A stretch of 64,000 nucleotides of DNA. Origin: an uncultured Clostridia bacterium. GTDB lineage: Bacteria > Bacillota > Clostridia > TANB77 > CAG-508. The translations under genes were made by a program, and so were the position numbers. The notes under the pieces are model-generated. The model had not been told where the DNA came from. It saw nothing but the letters and a program-made list of their open reading frames with translations, and made no database searches. Shown here piece after piece: positions 53,187 to 63,693 of the stretch; the stretch's first letter is position 1, and each line of letters begins with the position of its first letter. The DNA is taken from positions 62,001 to 126,000 of the forward strand of contig CAKPDN010000003.1 of assembly GCA_934149005.1 (NCBI GenBank). The letters run 5' to 3'.

Positions 53187-54565
53187 TATTTTAATAACAT
53201 AGGACCAATCTGAGTAACAGTACCGGCACCTAAAGTTAAAACAATATCATTTTCCTTAACATTATTTTTTAAATAAGAAACGCATTCATCAAAATCTGGA
53301 ATATATTTAGCATCTTTTCCCAAAGAAATGATTTTCTGAACTAAGTCTTTAGAAGAAATATTATAAGTATTTGTTTCCCTAGCAGCATAAATATCTAAAA
53401 CAATAATATTGTCAAAATTTAATAATGCTTTAGCAAAATCATCCAAAAGATTTTTTGTTCTACTATAAGTATGTGGTTGAAATATAACCCAAGATTTATT
53501 ATGTTTTTTATTATTTACAGAAGTAGATGTAGCAACAATTTCAGTAGGATGATGACCATAATCATCATAAATGCTTGCACCATTTACTTTTCCCTTATAT
53601 TCAAATCTTCTGTGAGCTCCTGTAAATTTTTTTAAAGCGATTTGTAAAACTTTTTTATCAATTCCATAATAATCACATAAAGCAATACAGGCAAGTGTAT
53701 TTAATATATTGTGAGTACCAGGAATAGATAATTTAATATTACATAGAAATTCATTATTTTTATACACATCAAATTCAGGAAAACCATCTTCGTTGAAAAC
53801 AATGTTTTGTGCGTAGAAGTTCACATTTTTATTATTTATACCGTAAGTAATTGTATTTGCTTTAGTATATTGAGGCAAATCTAAACAATTTTTATCATCA
53901 CCATTAATAACTAAAATACCATCATTAGGCAATAATTTTACGTATTTAACAAAAGCATTTTTAATATTTTCAAATGTTTTGAAATAATCAAGATGATCAT
54001 TATCTATATTTAAAATAACTTCAGCTTTTGGACTAAATTTTAGAAAACTTTCTACATATTCACATGCTTCAATGATAAAATGTTCACTATTACCAACTTT
54101 ATAATTACCATCAATTGCTTTTAAAAATGCACCAACTTGGATACTAGGGTCTTTTAAAGCTTCTAAAAAACATAAAGAAATCATAGAGGTAGTAGTTGTT
54201 TTTCCATGTGTTCCAGAAATACAAATGGTATCTTTAAAACATCTAGTAAGTTCTCCTAAAAAATCAGCTCTTTCAATAGTTGGAATATTTAATTTTTTTG
54301 CTTCTAACATCTCAGGGTCATCTTGTTTTATTGCTGCGGAATAAACAACAACATCTGATTTGGCAACATCTTCTAAATTATGGCCAATAGTAACTTTTAT
54401 TCCAATAGTGTTTAGTTTATCGGTAGCTTCAGATTGAGACCAGTCTGAGCCTGTAACATTAAATCCCCAATTTGTAAGTATTGCTGCAATACCACTCATG
54501 CTAACTCCACCAATACCTACCATGTGGATATTTTTATATTTTTTTATATTTTCTATATTTGGCAT
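53186..54565 (-). CDS. murC: UDP-N-acetylmuramate--L-alanine ligase
   Basis: A 459-residue Mur ligase: N-terminal UDP-binding HMVGIGGVSMSGIAAIL, the ATP loop ISGTHGKTTTTSMI, central DNDHLDYFKTFENI, and YDDYGHHPTEI before the C-terminal domain. It adds L-alanine to UDP-MurNAc, the first stem-peptide step. The last codons lie next to the shared terminator with spoIVB. Confidence 0.97.
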   Translation of the reverse strand: MPNIENIKKYKNIHMVGIGGVSMSGIAAILTNWGFNVTGSDWSQSEATDKLNTIGIKVTIGHNLEDVAKSDVVVYSAAIKQDDPEMLEAKKLNIPTIERADFLGELTRCFKDTICISGTHGKTTTTSMISLCFLEALKDPSIQVGAFLKAIDGNYKVGNSEHFIIEACEYVESFLKFSPKAEVILNIDNDHLDYFKTFENIKNAFVKYVKLLPNDGILVINGDDKNCLDLPQYTKANTITYGINNKNVNFYAQNIVFNEDGFPEFDVYKNNEFLCNIKLSIPGTHNILNTLACIALCDYYGIDKKVLQIALKKFTGAHRRFEYKGKVNGASIYDDYGHHPTEIVATSTSVNNKKHNKSWVIFQPHTYSRTKNLLDDFAKALLNFDNIIVLDIYAARETNTYNISSKDLVQKIISLGKDAKYIPDFDECVSYLKNNVKENDIVLTLGAGTVTQIGPMLLK

Positions 54566-54699
54566 TTTGAAAATTCACTCCTCAATTTGTTTAAGTTCTA
54601 ATATTTTATAACAGGTAGATTATATAATTATATGTCTTAAATTTCAATACTTTTTAAAAATTTTTATAGTTATTAGTTACTACACTGTTACAATTCACA

Positions 54700-55155
54700 G
54701 CTTAAGCAAAATAATTAATGTGTGGGATGCTTACTTAATGGTTATATATCTTTTAATATTGTATCCGTTTGAATGAAGAGAAAAATGGAAAATCTTAAAT
54801 AAAAAACTGAGGAATGTTCACGGAAAAAATGTATATATGTATATGGTTTTAATAATTTTCTCAGTTCAATATGCAACATAAGAATTTCTAAAATAAATTA
54901 ATGGCACCCTTCCATTTAGTCCTCACTTCGTTCGACATGAACTCTTTCCATTAATTTATTTAAGAAATTCTAATATTGCTCCATTCACATTCTAAAATGA
55001 TAAAACCATATACATATATACATTTTTAGCTTGAGTGAAAGAGGCTCAGTTTTTGATTTTAGATTTTATTTTTGAACGCAATGAACAGGATACAATATTA
55101 AAAGATATATAACCCTTAAGTAAGAATCCTTACACAGTAACCATTTTAAAAATGT
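54700..55155. repeat. Large nested palindrome in the murC-spoVG gap
   Basis: The gap 54566-55380 holds no gene. It is organised symmetrically around about 54927. Matching pairs, from outside in: TTAATGGTTATATATCTTTT...ATTGTATCC (54737-54766) with GGATACAATATTAAAAGATA (from 55089); AAAATGTATATATGTATATG (from 54828) with CATATACATATATACATTTT (to 55026); AGAATTTCTAAAATAAATTA...ATGG (from 54882) with CCATTAATTTATTTAAGAAA...TTCT (to 54971). The inner core is related to the element at 29824-29898. A partial extra copy of the loop words occurs near 55165-55190. Confidence 0.75.
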
Positions 55156-55380
55156 AACACTACACCTCACTTTGTTTGGTGTGAACTCTTATTAATAATA
55201 TTCAAATTAACTATAAAATATTACTTTTATATTGTATATTAATATAAAAAATAAAAAAATAATAAAAAATGTAAAAAAAAGAAGGAAAAAACTTTTTTAT
55301 GGAGAATAATAAAATAAGTACATAAGAATAAACTAATATGTACAAAATAATAAAAACTTAAGGAAGGCGGTGCACGCAAA

Positions 55381-55653
55381 ATGCAAATAACAGATGTACG
55401 TTTAAGAAAAGTAAATTCAGAGAACAGAATGAAAGCTGTTGCTTCTGTAACATTCGATAACGAATTCGCAGTACATGATATTAAAGTTATCGAAAGCCAA
55501 AATGGATTATTCATAGCTATGCCTAGCAGAAAAACTCCAAACGGAGAATTCAGAGATATAGCTCATCCAATTAATGCTGAAACAAGAGAGAAAATTCAAA
55601 AAGCTATATTAGAAGCTTATGAAGCTCCAGAAACAGAAGAATCAGCAGAATAA
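55381..55653 (+). CDS. spoVG: Septation/regulatory protein SpoVG
   Basis: A 90-residue Spo[60 protein letters not shown] and [12 protein letters not shown] match the family along its length. It binds nucleic acid and influences sporulation septation and other processes. AAGGAAGG precedes the ATG. Its codon choice is slightly richer in C/G-ending codons than average here, as expected for a highly expressed gene. Confidence 0.98.
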   Translation: MQITDVRLRKVNSENRMKAVASVTFDNEFAVHDIKVIESQNGLFIAMPSRKTPNGEFRDIAHPINAETREKIQKAILEAYEAPETEESAE

Positions 55654-55663
55654 TAAAATAAAA

Positions 55664-55704
55664 ATAAAGACACATTTATTTTAAAAATAGATGTGTCTTT
55701 TAAA
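55664..55704. terminator. Bidirectional terminator between spoVG and asd
   Basis: AAAGACACAT (55666-55675) pairs with ATGTGTCTTT (55691-55700). Confidence 0.85.
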
Positions 55705-55707
55705 AAT

Positions 55708-56697
55708 TTAAAAAATCAATTTTTCCAAAATTTGAACAGCATTATAAGCAGCACCTTTACGCAAATTATCAGCGACAACCCATAAATTAATACCAAAAGG
55801 AACACTATAATCACGCCTAATTCTACCGACAAAAACTTCGTTATAACCATCAGCTTTAGAGGCTAGTGGATAATAATTTTTTTCAATATCATCTACAAGA
55901 ATAATGCCAGGAGAATTTTGCAATAACATTTTAATATCATAAATATCAAAATTTGATTTGAATTCAACATTTATACTTTCACTATGACAATTTTTAACCG
56001 GAACTCTAACACATGTGGCCGTAATTGGAAGAAAAGGTTTATTTAAAATTTTTCTAGTTTCATTAATCATTTTATATTCTTCTTTTGTGTAACCATCTGA
56101 TTCAAAAACATCAATATGTGGTATGCAATTATTAAAAATAGGATGTTGAAATTTTTTTGGAGCTAATCCTTTAAAGCCATTTTCTAAGTCTTCAATTCCA
56201 GATTTACCAGCTCCTGAGACAGCTTGATATGTTGAATATACAATTCTTTTTATTTTATATCTATCATCTAATGGTTTTAAAGCAACAACAGCTTGGATTG
56301 TTGAACAATTTGGATTTGCAATAATTCCTTTATTTTCAAAAATTTTTTCTGGATTAACTTCAGGTACAATTAAAGGAACATTTTTATCCATTCTGTAAAT
56401 ACTGCTATTATCTATTACGGTACATCCGGATCTAACAGCGATAGGGATGAACTTTGTAGATACATTTCCACCTGCACAGAAAATTGCATAATCAAAATTT
56501 GATTTAAAAGATTCTTCTGTTAATTCTTGAATTATGTAGTTTTGGCCTAAAAATACAACCTTGCTTCCGCTGGATTTTTTAGAAGCAAACAGTGTATATA
56601 TACAATTTTTGAAATTTTTTTCTTCTAAAACTTTTAAAATAGTTCTGCCAACTAATCCTGTACTGCCAATAATTGCAACTTTATAACTAGTTTTCAT
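55708..56697 (-). CDS. asd: Aspartate-semialdehyde dehydrogenase
   Basis: A 329-residue enzyme: NADP-binding AIIGSTGLVGRTILKVLEE, catalytic cysteine in NPNCSTIQAV, YQAVSGAGKSGIEDL, and the catalytic histidine region in VPVKNCHSESINVEF. It reduces aspartyl phosphate to the semialdehyde for lysine/diaminopimelate, threonine and methionine synthesis. Monocistronic, minus strand. Confidence 0.96.
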   Translation of the reverse strand: MKTSYKVAIIGSTGLVGRTILKVLEEKNFKNCIYTLFASKKSSGSKVVFLGQNYIIQELTEESFKSNFDYAIFCAGGNVSTKFIPIAVRSGCTVIDNSSIYRMDKNVPLIVPEVNPEKIFENKGIIANPNCSTIQAVVALKPLDDRYKIKRIVYSTYQAVSGAGKSGIEDLENGFKGLAPKKFQHPIFNNCIPHIDVFESDGYTKEEYKMINETRKILNKPFLPITATCVRVPVKNCHSESINVEFKSNFDIYDIKMLLQNSPGIILVDDIEKNYYPLASKADGYNEVFVGRIRRDYSVPFGINLWVVADNLRKGAAYNAVQILEKLIF

Positions 56698-56787
56698 ATA
56701 ATACCTCCATTTTTATTTTGTTACCATTTGCATGTTACATGGAATGATAATTTTTTTATAATAATATATTAAAATTTTTTAAAAAAG

Positions 56788-56816
56788 TTGCATTATTTTA
56801 CCAATAATAGTATAAT
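56788..56816 (+). promoter_or_regulatory. Promoter of the GT2 gene
   Basis: TTGCAT (56788-56793), 17 bases, TATAAT (56811-56816). Confidence 0.7.
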
Positions 56817-56862
56817 AGAGAATGAGAGATAATAAATATAAAATAAAAAGAGAGGTAAAAAA

Positions 56863-58125
56863 ATGAATTATATTTATATACTAAGAGAAGCATTAGTATG
56901 GATTGTAACAATATTTTGGATATATCAAATTGTTATTAGTTTATGTTCATTAGTAAAATTAAAAGAAAAGCCATTAAAAGTTAATAAAGAACATAAATTT
57001 ATGACAATAATACCAGCACACAATGAACAAGAAGTAATAGGAAACTTAATAGAGAGTCTAAAAAATCAAAATTATAATAAAGAACTATATGATATATATG
57101 TAATTGCAGATAACTGCACAGACAACACAGCAAGAGTTGCAAAAAAAGCAGGTGCAATAGTATGTGAAAGATATGATGAAACACATAAAACAAAAGGTGC
57201 AGCATTAGATTGGTTTTTACAACAAAAAATTAAGGAAGATGCACCATATGATGCAATATGCATATTTGATGCAGATAATATAGTAGATAAAAATTTCTTA
57301 AAAGCAATGAATAAAAAATTATGTCAAGGCGAAGATGTTGTACAAGGATATAGAGATATAAAAAATCCAACAGATAACTGGATAACGTCAGGATATGCAT
57401 TATTTTACTGGACAAATCATAGATTTTATCATTTAGCTAGATATAATTTAGGACTATCAACAATGTTAAATGGAACAGGATTTATGGTAAATTTTAATAT
57501 TATAAAAGAAAATAATGGATGGAAGACATTAACATTAACAGAAGATATTGAATTTTCATTACAAAGAATATTAAAAGGAAAAAGACTAGGGTGGGCAACA
57601 GATGCTATAGTATACGATGAACAACCAGTAGGATTTAGCCAAAGTTGGTCGCAAAGAAGCAGATGGACAGTAGGACATATGCAATGTATTAAAGAATATA
57701 CCGGAAAATTATTTGATTCAGTAAAAGAGCAAAAGTCAATGATAACCATTGATGGACTATTATATATATTGGGAAGCACACCAATGTTTATATTAACAAT
57801 AATGCTACTATTATCTAACTTTGCTTTGTATGTATTAGATGGAATGACAAAATTAGAGCTAATTTCAAATTTGATAATGTATTTGGTACCAACTTTTGTA
57901 TTGCCATCAGTTACAGCAGCATTTGTTATGTTTTTAGATGGAAAGCCAATTAGGCCTATGCTAAAAGGATTTTTCACATATCCATTATTTTTAGGAAGTT
58001 GGATAATTATTAATATTAAATGTTTGTTTAAAAGAGAAACAACATGGGAAAAGATTACACATAATAGAAGTATAAAAATTGATGATGTTGAACAAAAAGA
58101 GATTATAGAAACAGAAAAAATTTAA
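56863..58125 (+). CDS. Processive-type glycosyltransferase family 2 membrane protein
   Basis: A 420-residue GT2: one N-terminal helix (about 8-30), the GT-A domain with IIPAHNEQEVIGNLIESL, the D in IADNCTDNT, DxD-like FDADNIVD, TEDIEFS and the QxxRW motif in QRSRWTVGH, then three or four C-terminal helices (about 300-385). This layout is that of cellulose/hyaluronan synthase-like enzymes that polymerise and export a glycan. The product is unknown. Own promoter, single gene. Confidence 0.85.
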   Translation: MNYIYILREALVWIVTIFWIYQIVISLCSLVKLKEKPLKVNKEHKFMTIIPAHNEQEVIGNLIESLKNQNYNKELYDIYVIADNCTDNTARVAKKAGAIVCERYDETHKTKGAALDWFLQQKIKEDAPYDAICIFDADNIVDKNFLKAMNKKLCQGEDVVQGYRDIKNPTDNWITSGYALFYWTNHRFYHLARYNLGLSTMLNGTGFMVNFNIIKENNGWKTLTLTEDIEFSLQRILKGKRLGWATDAIVYDEQPVGFSQSWSQRSRWTVGHMQCIKEYTGKLFDSVKEQKSMITIDGLLYILGSTPMFILTIMLLLSNFALYVLDGMTKLELISNLIMYLVPTFVLPSVTAAFVMFLDGKPIRPMLKGFFTYPLFLGSWIIINIKCLFKRETTWEKITHNRSIKIDDVEQKEIIETEKI

Positions 58126-58132
58126 AAAATGC

Positions 58133-58161
58133 TTGCATTTTTTTCCAAAATTGGGTATAAT
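58133..58161 (+). promoter_or_regulatory. Promoter of the rimP-infB operon
   Basis: TTGCAT (58133-58138), 17 bases, TATAAT (58156-58161). Confidence 0.75.
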
Positions 58162-58184
58162 AGATATATCAATATAAGAGAAGC

Positions 58185-58213
58185 TAGAGAGTGGGAACAA
58201 ATCCCACTCTCTA
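58185..58213 (+). promoter_or_regulatory. Leader hairpin upstream of rimP
   Basis: TAGAGAGTGGGA and TCCCACTCTCTA form a perfect 12-bp stem with an ACAAA loop in the 5' leader, 24 bases before the start codon. No T-run follows, so it is not a plain terminator; it may stabilise the mRNA or be a regulatory or protein-binding hairpin. Confidence 0.6.
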
Positions 58214-58236
58214 ATTGTTAAAAAAGGGGGTAAAAA

Positions 58237-58695
58237 TTGGCAAATATAGAAGAGAAAGTTGAAAAATTATTAAAGCCTATAATAGAAAATATAGGTTATG
58301 AATTATATGATGTAGAATATGCAAAAGAAGGAAAAAATTATTTCTTAAGAATATTTATAGACAGCCCTAAAGGTATAGACTTAAATGACTGTGAAAAAGT
58401 AAATGATAATATATCAGACATTTTAGATGAAGAAAATTATATTAAAGAACAGTATTTTTTAGAAGTATCATCACCAGGAATAGAAAGGGTCTTAAGAAAA
58501 GATAAACATTTGAAACAAAATATAGGAGAACAAATAAATATCAAGTTATTTAAAAAAGATGAAAATGGAAAAAAAGAATATTTAGGGACATTAAAAGAAT
58601 TTGATGATTTAAAAATTACAATAATACAAAATGAAAATGAAATACAAATAGAAAGAAAAAATATATCACAAATAAAAACAGTTTATAATTGGTAA
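58237..58695 (+). CDS. rimP: Ribosome maturation factor RimP
   Basis: A 152-residue RimP: IIENIGYELYDVEYAKEGKN, LRIFIDSPKGIDLNDCEKVN, and EVSSPGIERVLRKDKHLKQN are diagnostic. It helps assemble the 30S subunit. The start is TTG at 58237 behind GGGGGT. First gene of the conserved nusA operon. Confidence 0.96.
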   Translation: MANIEEKVEKLLKPIIENIGYELYDVEYAKEGKNYFLRIFIDSPKGIDLNDCEKVNDNISDILDEENYIKEQYFLEVSSPGIERVLRKDKHLKQNIGEQINIKLFKKDENGKKEYLGTLKEFDDLKITIIQNENEIQIERKNISQIKTVYNW

Positions 58696-58734
58696 TATCC
58701 CCAATGGGGCAAAAAATAAAGGAGGAATTTTAAA

Positions 58735-59826
58735 ATGAAAGCTATTGATAATAAAGAATTAATATTAGCATTAGAAGAATTAGAAAAAGAAAAAGGGATA
58801 AAAAAAGAATATGTATTAGAATCAATAGAGACAGCTTTAGTTACAGCATATAAAAGAAATTTTGATGCATTAGAAAATGTGAAAGTCGATATTGACCATA
58901 ATACAGGTGCTACACATGTATACGCAATAAAAGAAGTAATAGAAAATGCAAATGATGATGCAACTGAAATAAGTTTAGAAGAAGCTCATAAAATAAATAA
59001 AGATTTAAAAATAGGAGATACATTAGAAGTTGAAATAGTACCTAAAAATTTTGGAAGAATAGCTGCACAAACAGCAAAACAAGTTATAGTTCAAAAATTA
59101 AGAGAGGTTGAAAGAGACTTAATTTTTAACGAATATAGTGAAAGAAAAGGTGAAATTGTTTCTGGTATTATTCAAAAGGCGGATAAAAATATTGTAGTTG
59201 TAGATTTAGGAAGAATCGAAGGAATAATGCTTTCTAAAGAACAAGTACCAACTGAAAAGTATAGAGTAAATGATAAAATAAAAGCATATATAGTAGATGT
59301 TGAGAGAGGATTAAAAGGAGCTCCACAAGTAATGATTTCAAGAAGTCATCCTGATTTTGTTAGAAAATTATTAGAATTTGAAATACCAGAAATATATGAA
59401 GGATTAATAGAAATAAAAAGTGTATCTCGTGATGCTGGTTCAAGAAGCAAAGTTGCAGTTTATTCACCAGACCCTAACATAGATCCAGTTGGTTCTTGTG
59501 TAGGTGCAAAAGGTGTTAGGATTCAAAATGTTATAAATGAATTAAACGGAGAAAAAATTGATGTAATTGAATGGGATGAAGATCCAAGTGTATATATTGC
59601 ATCAGCATTACTTCCAGCACAAATATTAGCAGTTGATATAAAAGAAGATGAAAAATTTGCAGAGGTAATAGTTCCAGATGATCAATTATCATTAGCTATT
59701 GGTAAAGCAGGACAAAATGCAAGATTAGCAGCAAAACTTACAAATTGGAAAATAGATATAAAATCTGAATCTCAATTTAGAGAAATTTTAGCTCAAAAAC
59801 GACAAGAAGAAAATGAAGAAGAGTAA
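58735..59826 (+). CDS. nusA: Transcription termination/antitermination factor NusA
   Basis: A 363-residue NusA: N-terminal RNA polymerase-binding domain (ALEELEKEKGIKKEYVLESI), S1 domain (GEIVSGIIQKADKNIVVVDL), and the two KH domains (IDPVGSCVGAKGVRIQNVIN, LAIGKAGQNARLAAKLTNW). It modulates pausing and termination. A CCCCAATGGGG dyad lies in the 39-base gap after rimP. Confidence 0.98.
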   Translation: MKAIDNKELILALEELEKEKGIKKEYVLESIETALVTAYKRNFDALENVKVDIDHNTGATHVYAIKEVIENANDDATEISLEEAHKINKDLKIGDTLEVEIVPKNFGRIAAQTAKQVIVQKLREVERDLIFNEYSERKGEIVSGIIQKADKNIVVVDLGRIEGIMLSKEQVPTEKYRVNDKIKAYIVDVERGLKGAPQVMISRSHPDFVRKLLEFEIPEIYEGLIEIKSVSRDAGSRSKVAVYSPDPNIDPVGSCVGAKGVRIQNVINELNGEKIDVIEWDEDPSVYIASALLPAQILAVDIKEDEKFAEVIVPDDQLSLAIGKAGQNARLAAKLTNWKIDIKSESQFREILAQKRQEENEEE

Positions 59827-59843
59827 AAAAGAAGGTGTATACT

Positions 59844-60104
59844 ATGAAAAAATTACCACAAAGAACATGCATGGGATGCAATCAAAAAAAAGATAAAAAT
59901 CAATTAATAAGAATAGTAAAGAATAAAGAGAATGGAATAATAATTGATAAAACAGGAAAAAAAGAAGGAAGAGGAGCATATATATGTGATGATGTCAAAT
60001 GCTTAGAAAAAGTTATAAAAAGCAAAAGATTAGAAAAAGTATTTGAAACTGAAATCACACAAGAAATTTATGAAAGTTTAAGAGGTGTAATTCTTGATAA
60101 ATAA
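59844..60104 (+). CDS. rnpM: RNase P modulator RnpM (YlxR)
   Basis: An 86-residue DUF448 protein: LPQRTCMGCNQKKDKNQLIR, then KEGRGAYICDDVKCLEK. YlxR proteins bind RNA; one has been reported to modulate RNase P. The ATG at 59844 was chosen over an upstream GTG that is part of the ribosome site. Overlaps ylxQ by 11 bases. Confidence 0.93.
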   Translation: MKKLPQRTCMGCNQKKDKNQLIRIVKNKENGIIIDKTGKKEGRGAYICDDVKCLEKVIKSKRLEKVFETEITQEIYESLRGVILDK

Positions 60105-60414
60105 TAAAATCTCAGGATTAATAGGATTGGCGATGAAAGCAGGTAAAGTATGCTTTGGTGCTGATAGTGTTGAAGAAAATGTAATGAAAAAAAAGGTAAA
60201 ATTGGTCATAATTTCAGAAGATAGTTCTGAAAGAACGAAAAACAAGTTTATTGATATATGTAAAAAATATAATATACCAATAATTACATATGGAGATATT
60301 GATAGCTTAAGTAAAGCCATTGGAAAGAGCAATAAAGCAATATTAGGGATAAAAGATATAAATTTTGCAAATTCAATACAAGAAAAATATAATGGGGGTG
60401 ATGTTATTGGGTAA
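60094..60414 (+). CDS. ylxQ: L7Ae/L30e-type ribosome-associated protein YlxQ
   Basis: A 106-residue L7Ae-fold protein: [38 protein letters not shown] and [11 protein letters not shown]. It is a K-turn RNA-binding protein of unclear role. TTG start at 60094 behind AAGAGGTG. It ends inside the infB start region (8-base overlap). Confidence 0.9.
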   Translation: MINNKISGLIGLAMKAGKVCFGADSVEENVMKKKVKLVIISEDSSERTKNKFIDICKKYNIPIITYGDIDSLSKAIGKSNKAILGIKDINFANSIQEKYNGGDVIG

Positions 60415-63283
60415 GATAAAAATATATGAAATAGCAAAAGAGCTAGACTTAACCAGTAAAGAAGTATTAGAAGTGGCACAAAAACTAAATTTAAATGTAA
60501 AAAGTCATATGAGTAGTGTAGAAGAAGACGATGCTAAAAAAATCAAAAGTAATTTACCAAAAAAAGAGGACAAAGAAATCAAACAGCCAACAACAAAAGC
60601 TAAGAAAGAGGAAAAAGCACCTGTTATTATAAGAAGAGAAGTAATAATATCAGATGAAGGACATACAAAAAAACATAAAGAAAATAAGCAAGAAACAAAA
60701 AATAACAATATAGGTTTTGTAGAAAGAAAACAAAATAAAGATTTCAATATAGTATATAGAAATAAACCCAATAAGCCTAAAACTGTTAATGAACTGTTTG
60801 GATTAAATAAAGAAGAAACTAAAAAAGAACAAGTAAAAGTAGAACAAGTGAAGACAGAACAAATAAAAACAGAAGAACCATTAGAGAGAAATATGAAAAA
60901 ACAAGGGGATAGTAATATAAAAATGCAAACAAAAGTAGCAGAAAAGAAAATAAGCAATGATGCAAAAACAATAAATAAATCAACAGAAAATAAATTTAAT
61001 AATAGAAATTCTTATAATTCAAACAAGCAAAATAGAAATAATTATAGTAGTGAAAACAAAAATAATAACAAAAACAACAATTATAATAATGGAAATAACA
61101 ATTTCAGAAAAAATAATAATTTCAATAATAGAAATAATTATAATGGAAACAATAATTATAATAATACTAATAAATTTAATAATAGAAGACCATTAGATGA
61201 AAAAGGAATTGAAAAAAATATTAAAAATATAATGGCTGTAGATACTGTAGAAAAAGAGGTTGTAAGAGACTACAGTAAAAATATTGATAAACAAAAAGTA
61301 AACAATAAGTTTGATGAAAATAAAAATAAGAAAGCAAAAACTAGAAAAAATCAAAATAATAATTTTGATGAAGGAAAATTAAAGTCCCTAAAACAGGCCA
61401 ATAAATTATCAAATATGTTTGAAGATCAAGATGGTGGAATGTTAGATTATTATGATTTAACAACTCAAAGAGGAAGAAAAGGAAAGAAAAAATCTAATAG
61501 AGATGAAGAAAGAAATAAACAAAAAATATTTGAATTAACAGAAATAGAAATTCCTGATACAATAACTGTAAAAGATTTAGCAACAGAAATGAAAAAGACA
61601 ACTGCTGATGTTATTAAAAAATTATTAGGATATGGAATAATGGCAACAATAAATCAAGAACTAGATTTTGATACAGCATTCTTAGTGGCTGGAGAATTTG
61701 GGATTACAGCTAAAAAGAAAGAAACTGTAACAGATGAAGATATATTATTTGATGATTCAGAAGATAAAGAAGAAGATTTAGAAGTAAGACCACCAGTAGT
61801 TGTTGTTATGGGACACGTAGATCATGGTAAAACATCATTACTAGACACAATTAGAAAAACAAATGTAATTGGTGGAGAAGCAGGTGGAATTACACAAGCA
61901 ATTGGTGCATATAAGGTTAAAGTAAAAGATAGAGAAATAACATTTTTGGATACTCCAGGACATGAAGCATTTACTGCAATGAGAGCAAGAGGTGCACAAA
62001 TAACAGATATTGCAATATTAGTAGTTGCAGCAAATGATGGTATAATGCCACAAACAGTAGAAGCTATAAATCATGCTAAATCAGCAGGAATACCAATTAT
62101 AGTTGCAATAAACAAAATTGATTTACCAGATGCAAATATAGATAAAGTAAAACAAGAATTAATGAACTACGAATTAGTACCAGAAGAATGGGGTGGAGAC
62201 ACAATATGTGTACCAATCTCTGCTAAAAACAATGTAAACATTGACCAATTATTAGAAATGGTATTATTAGAAGCAGATGTACTAGAATTAAAAGCAAACC
62301 CAAATAAACAATCAAAAGGTGTTGTTATAGAAGCTAGACTTGATAAATCAAAAGGAGCTATTGCAACAATGCTTGTACAAAGAGGAAAATTAGATGTTGG
62401 GGATACAATAATAGTAGGTTCTTCAATTGGTAGAATAAGAGCAATGACAAATGAAAATGGTAAAAAAGTTAAATCAGCTGGACCATCTACACCAGTAGAG
62501 GTTATGGGGCTAACAGAAGTTCCAGAAGCTGGAGATATTTTCTACGAAGTAAAAGATGAAAAAACAGCAAAACACTTAATTGAAAAGAGAAAACGTGAAG
62601 CTAGAGAAAAATCAATAAATTCAGGAACAAAAGTTACACTAGATAATTTATTTACACAAATGGAAGAAGGAAATTTAAAACATCTAAACTTAATTGTAAA
62701 AGCAGATGTACAAGGTTCTGTTGAAGCTGTAAAACAATCAATGGAAAAATTGCAAAATGATGAGGTAAAAGTAAAAGTTATACACGCAGCACCAGGAGCG
62801 GTAAATGAATCAGATGTAACACTTGCAAAAGTATCAAATGCAATAATAATAGCATTTAATGTAAGACCAATACCTGCTGCAAAAGAAATGGCAGAAAAAG
62901 AAGAAGTACAAATAAAACAATATTCTGTAATTTACCAAGCAATAGAAGAAGTTGAAGCGGCTATGAAAGGAATGTTAGCACCAAAATATGAAGAAAAAGT
63001 AATAGGAAATGCAGAAGTAAGACAAACATTTAGAATATCAAATGTAGGAACAATTGCTGGTGCATATGTATTAACAGGTAAAGTTGAGAGAAATGCAGGA
63101 GTTAGAGTTATAAGAGATAATATAGTAATCCATGAAGGAAAACTTGCAACATTAAAGAGATTTAAAGATGATGCTAAAGAAGTAACAAAAGGATTTGAAT
63201 GTGGTATTCAAATTGAAAATTACAATGATATCAAAGAAGGAGACATCATTGAAGTTTATGTAATGGAAGAAATAAAAAGATAG
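60407..63283 (+). CDS. infB: Translation initiation factor IF-2
   Basis: A 958-residue IF-2. I chose the TTG at 60407 because it gives the canonical N-terminus [20 protein letters not shown] and has GGGGGTG nine bases upstream; an ATG at 60401 is too close to that site. Residues about 60-370 are a low-complexity linker, extremely asparagine-rich around 205-275. The GTPase core has [29 protein letters not shown] and NKIDLPDA, followed by domains II-IV to the C-terminal [12 protein letters not shown]. It recruits initiator tRNA to the 30S subunit. Confidence 0.97.
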   Translation: MGKIKIYEIAKELDLTSKEVLEVAQKLNLNVKSHMSSVEEDDAKKIKSNLPKKEDKEIKQPTTKAKKEEKAPVIIRREVIISDEGHTKKHKENKQETKNNNIGFVERKQNKDFNIVYRNKPNKPKTVNELFGLNKEETKKEQVKVEQVKTEQIKTEEPLERNMKKQGDSNIKMQTKVAEKKISNDAKTINKSTENKFNNRNSYNSNKQNRNNYSSENKNNNKNNNYNNGNNNFRKNNNFNNRNNYNGNNNYNNTNKFNNRRPLDEKGIEKNIKNIMAVDTVEKEVVRDYSKNIDKQKVNNKFDENKNKKAKTRKNQNNNFDEGKLKSLKQANKLSNMFEDQDGGMLDYYDLTTQRGRKGKKKSNRDEERNKQKIFELTEIEIPDTITVKDLATEMKKTTADVIKKLLGYGIMATINQELDFDTAFLVAGEFGITAKKKETVTDEDILFDDSEDKEEDLEVRPPVVVVMGHVDHGKTSLLDTIRKTNVIGGEAGGITQAIGAYKVKVKDREITFLDTPGHEAFTAMRARGAQITDIAILVVAANDGIMPQTVEAINHAKSAGIPIIVAINKIDLPDANIDKVKQELMNYELVPEEWGGDTICVPISAKNNVNIDQLLEMVLLEADVLELKANPNKQSKGVVIEARLDKSKGAIATMLVQRGKLDVGDTIIVGSSIGRIRAMTNENGKKVKSAGPSTPVEVMGLTEVPEAGDIFYEVKDEKTAKHLIEKRKREAREKSINSGTKVTLDNLFTQMEEGNLKHLNLIVKADVQGSVEAVKQSMEKLQNDEVKVKVIHAAPGAVNESDVTLAKVSNAIIIAFNVRPIPAAKEMAEKEEVQIKQYSVIYQAIEEVEAAMKGMLAPKYEEKVIGNAEVRQTFRISNVGTIAGAYVLTGKVERNAGVRVIRDNIVIHEGKLATLKRFKDDAKEVTKGFECGIQIENYNDIKEGDIIEVYVMEEIKR

Positions 63284-63321
63284 AAATCGGGATTAAGGGG
63301 GATTAAAAGGAGGTAGATAAA

Positions 63322-63693
63322 ATGCCTAATAAAAACAATAACAGAATGGGACGAATTGACGAAGAATTCAGAAAAGAATTAAGTCAAATAATTGGATTTG
63401 AATTAAAAAATTCAAACATTACAGGAATGATAAGTGTTACAAAAGTTAAAGTAACACCAGACTTAAAATATGCGAAAGTATATGTAAGCATATTTAATTC
63501 AAGAAATATAAAAGAAACAATGGAAGGACTTAAAAAATCATCTGGATTCATAAGAAGTGAATTAGCAAAAAGAATAAACTTAAGAAATACACCAGAATTA
63601 GTATTTGAAATAGATGATTCAATGGAATATGGAGCAAAGATAGACTCTATTTTAAAAGAAATAATACCAAATGAGACAAATGGGACAGACTAA
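63322..63693 (+). CDS. rbfA: Ribosome-binding factor A
   Basis: A 123-residue RbfA: GRIDEEFRKELSQIIGFELK, VTPDLKYAKVYVSIFN, GFIRSELAKRINLRNTPEL and a C-terminal DDSMEYGAKID. It binds the 30S subunit during cold growth and maturation. AAAGGAGGT precedes the ATG; a G-rich GGGATTAAGGGGGATTAA stretch lies just before it and resembles the arm of the repeat at 15335. Confidence 0.97.
   Translation: MPNKNNNRMGRIDEEFRKELSQIIGFELKNSNITGMISVTKVKVTPDLKYAKVYVSIFNSRNIKETMEGLKKSSGFIRSELAKRINLRNTPELVFEIDDSMEYGAKIDSILKEIIPNETNGTD

Noticed and set aside
54595..55380. CRISPR-like array because of repeated words
   Set aside because: The repeats are inverted and concentric, not direct and evenly spaced, and there are no cas genes.
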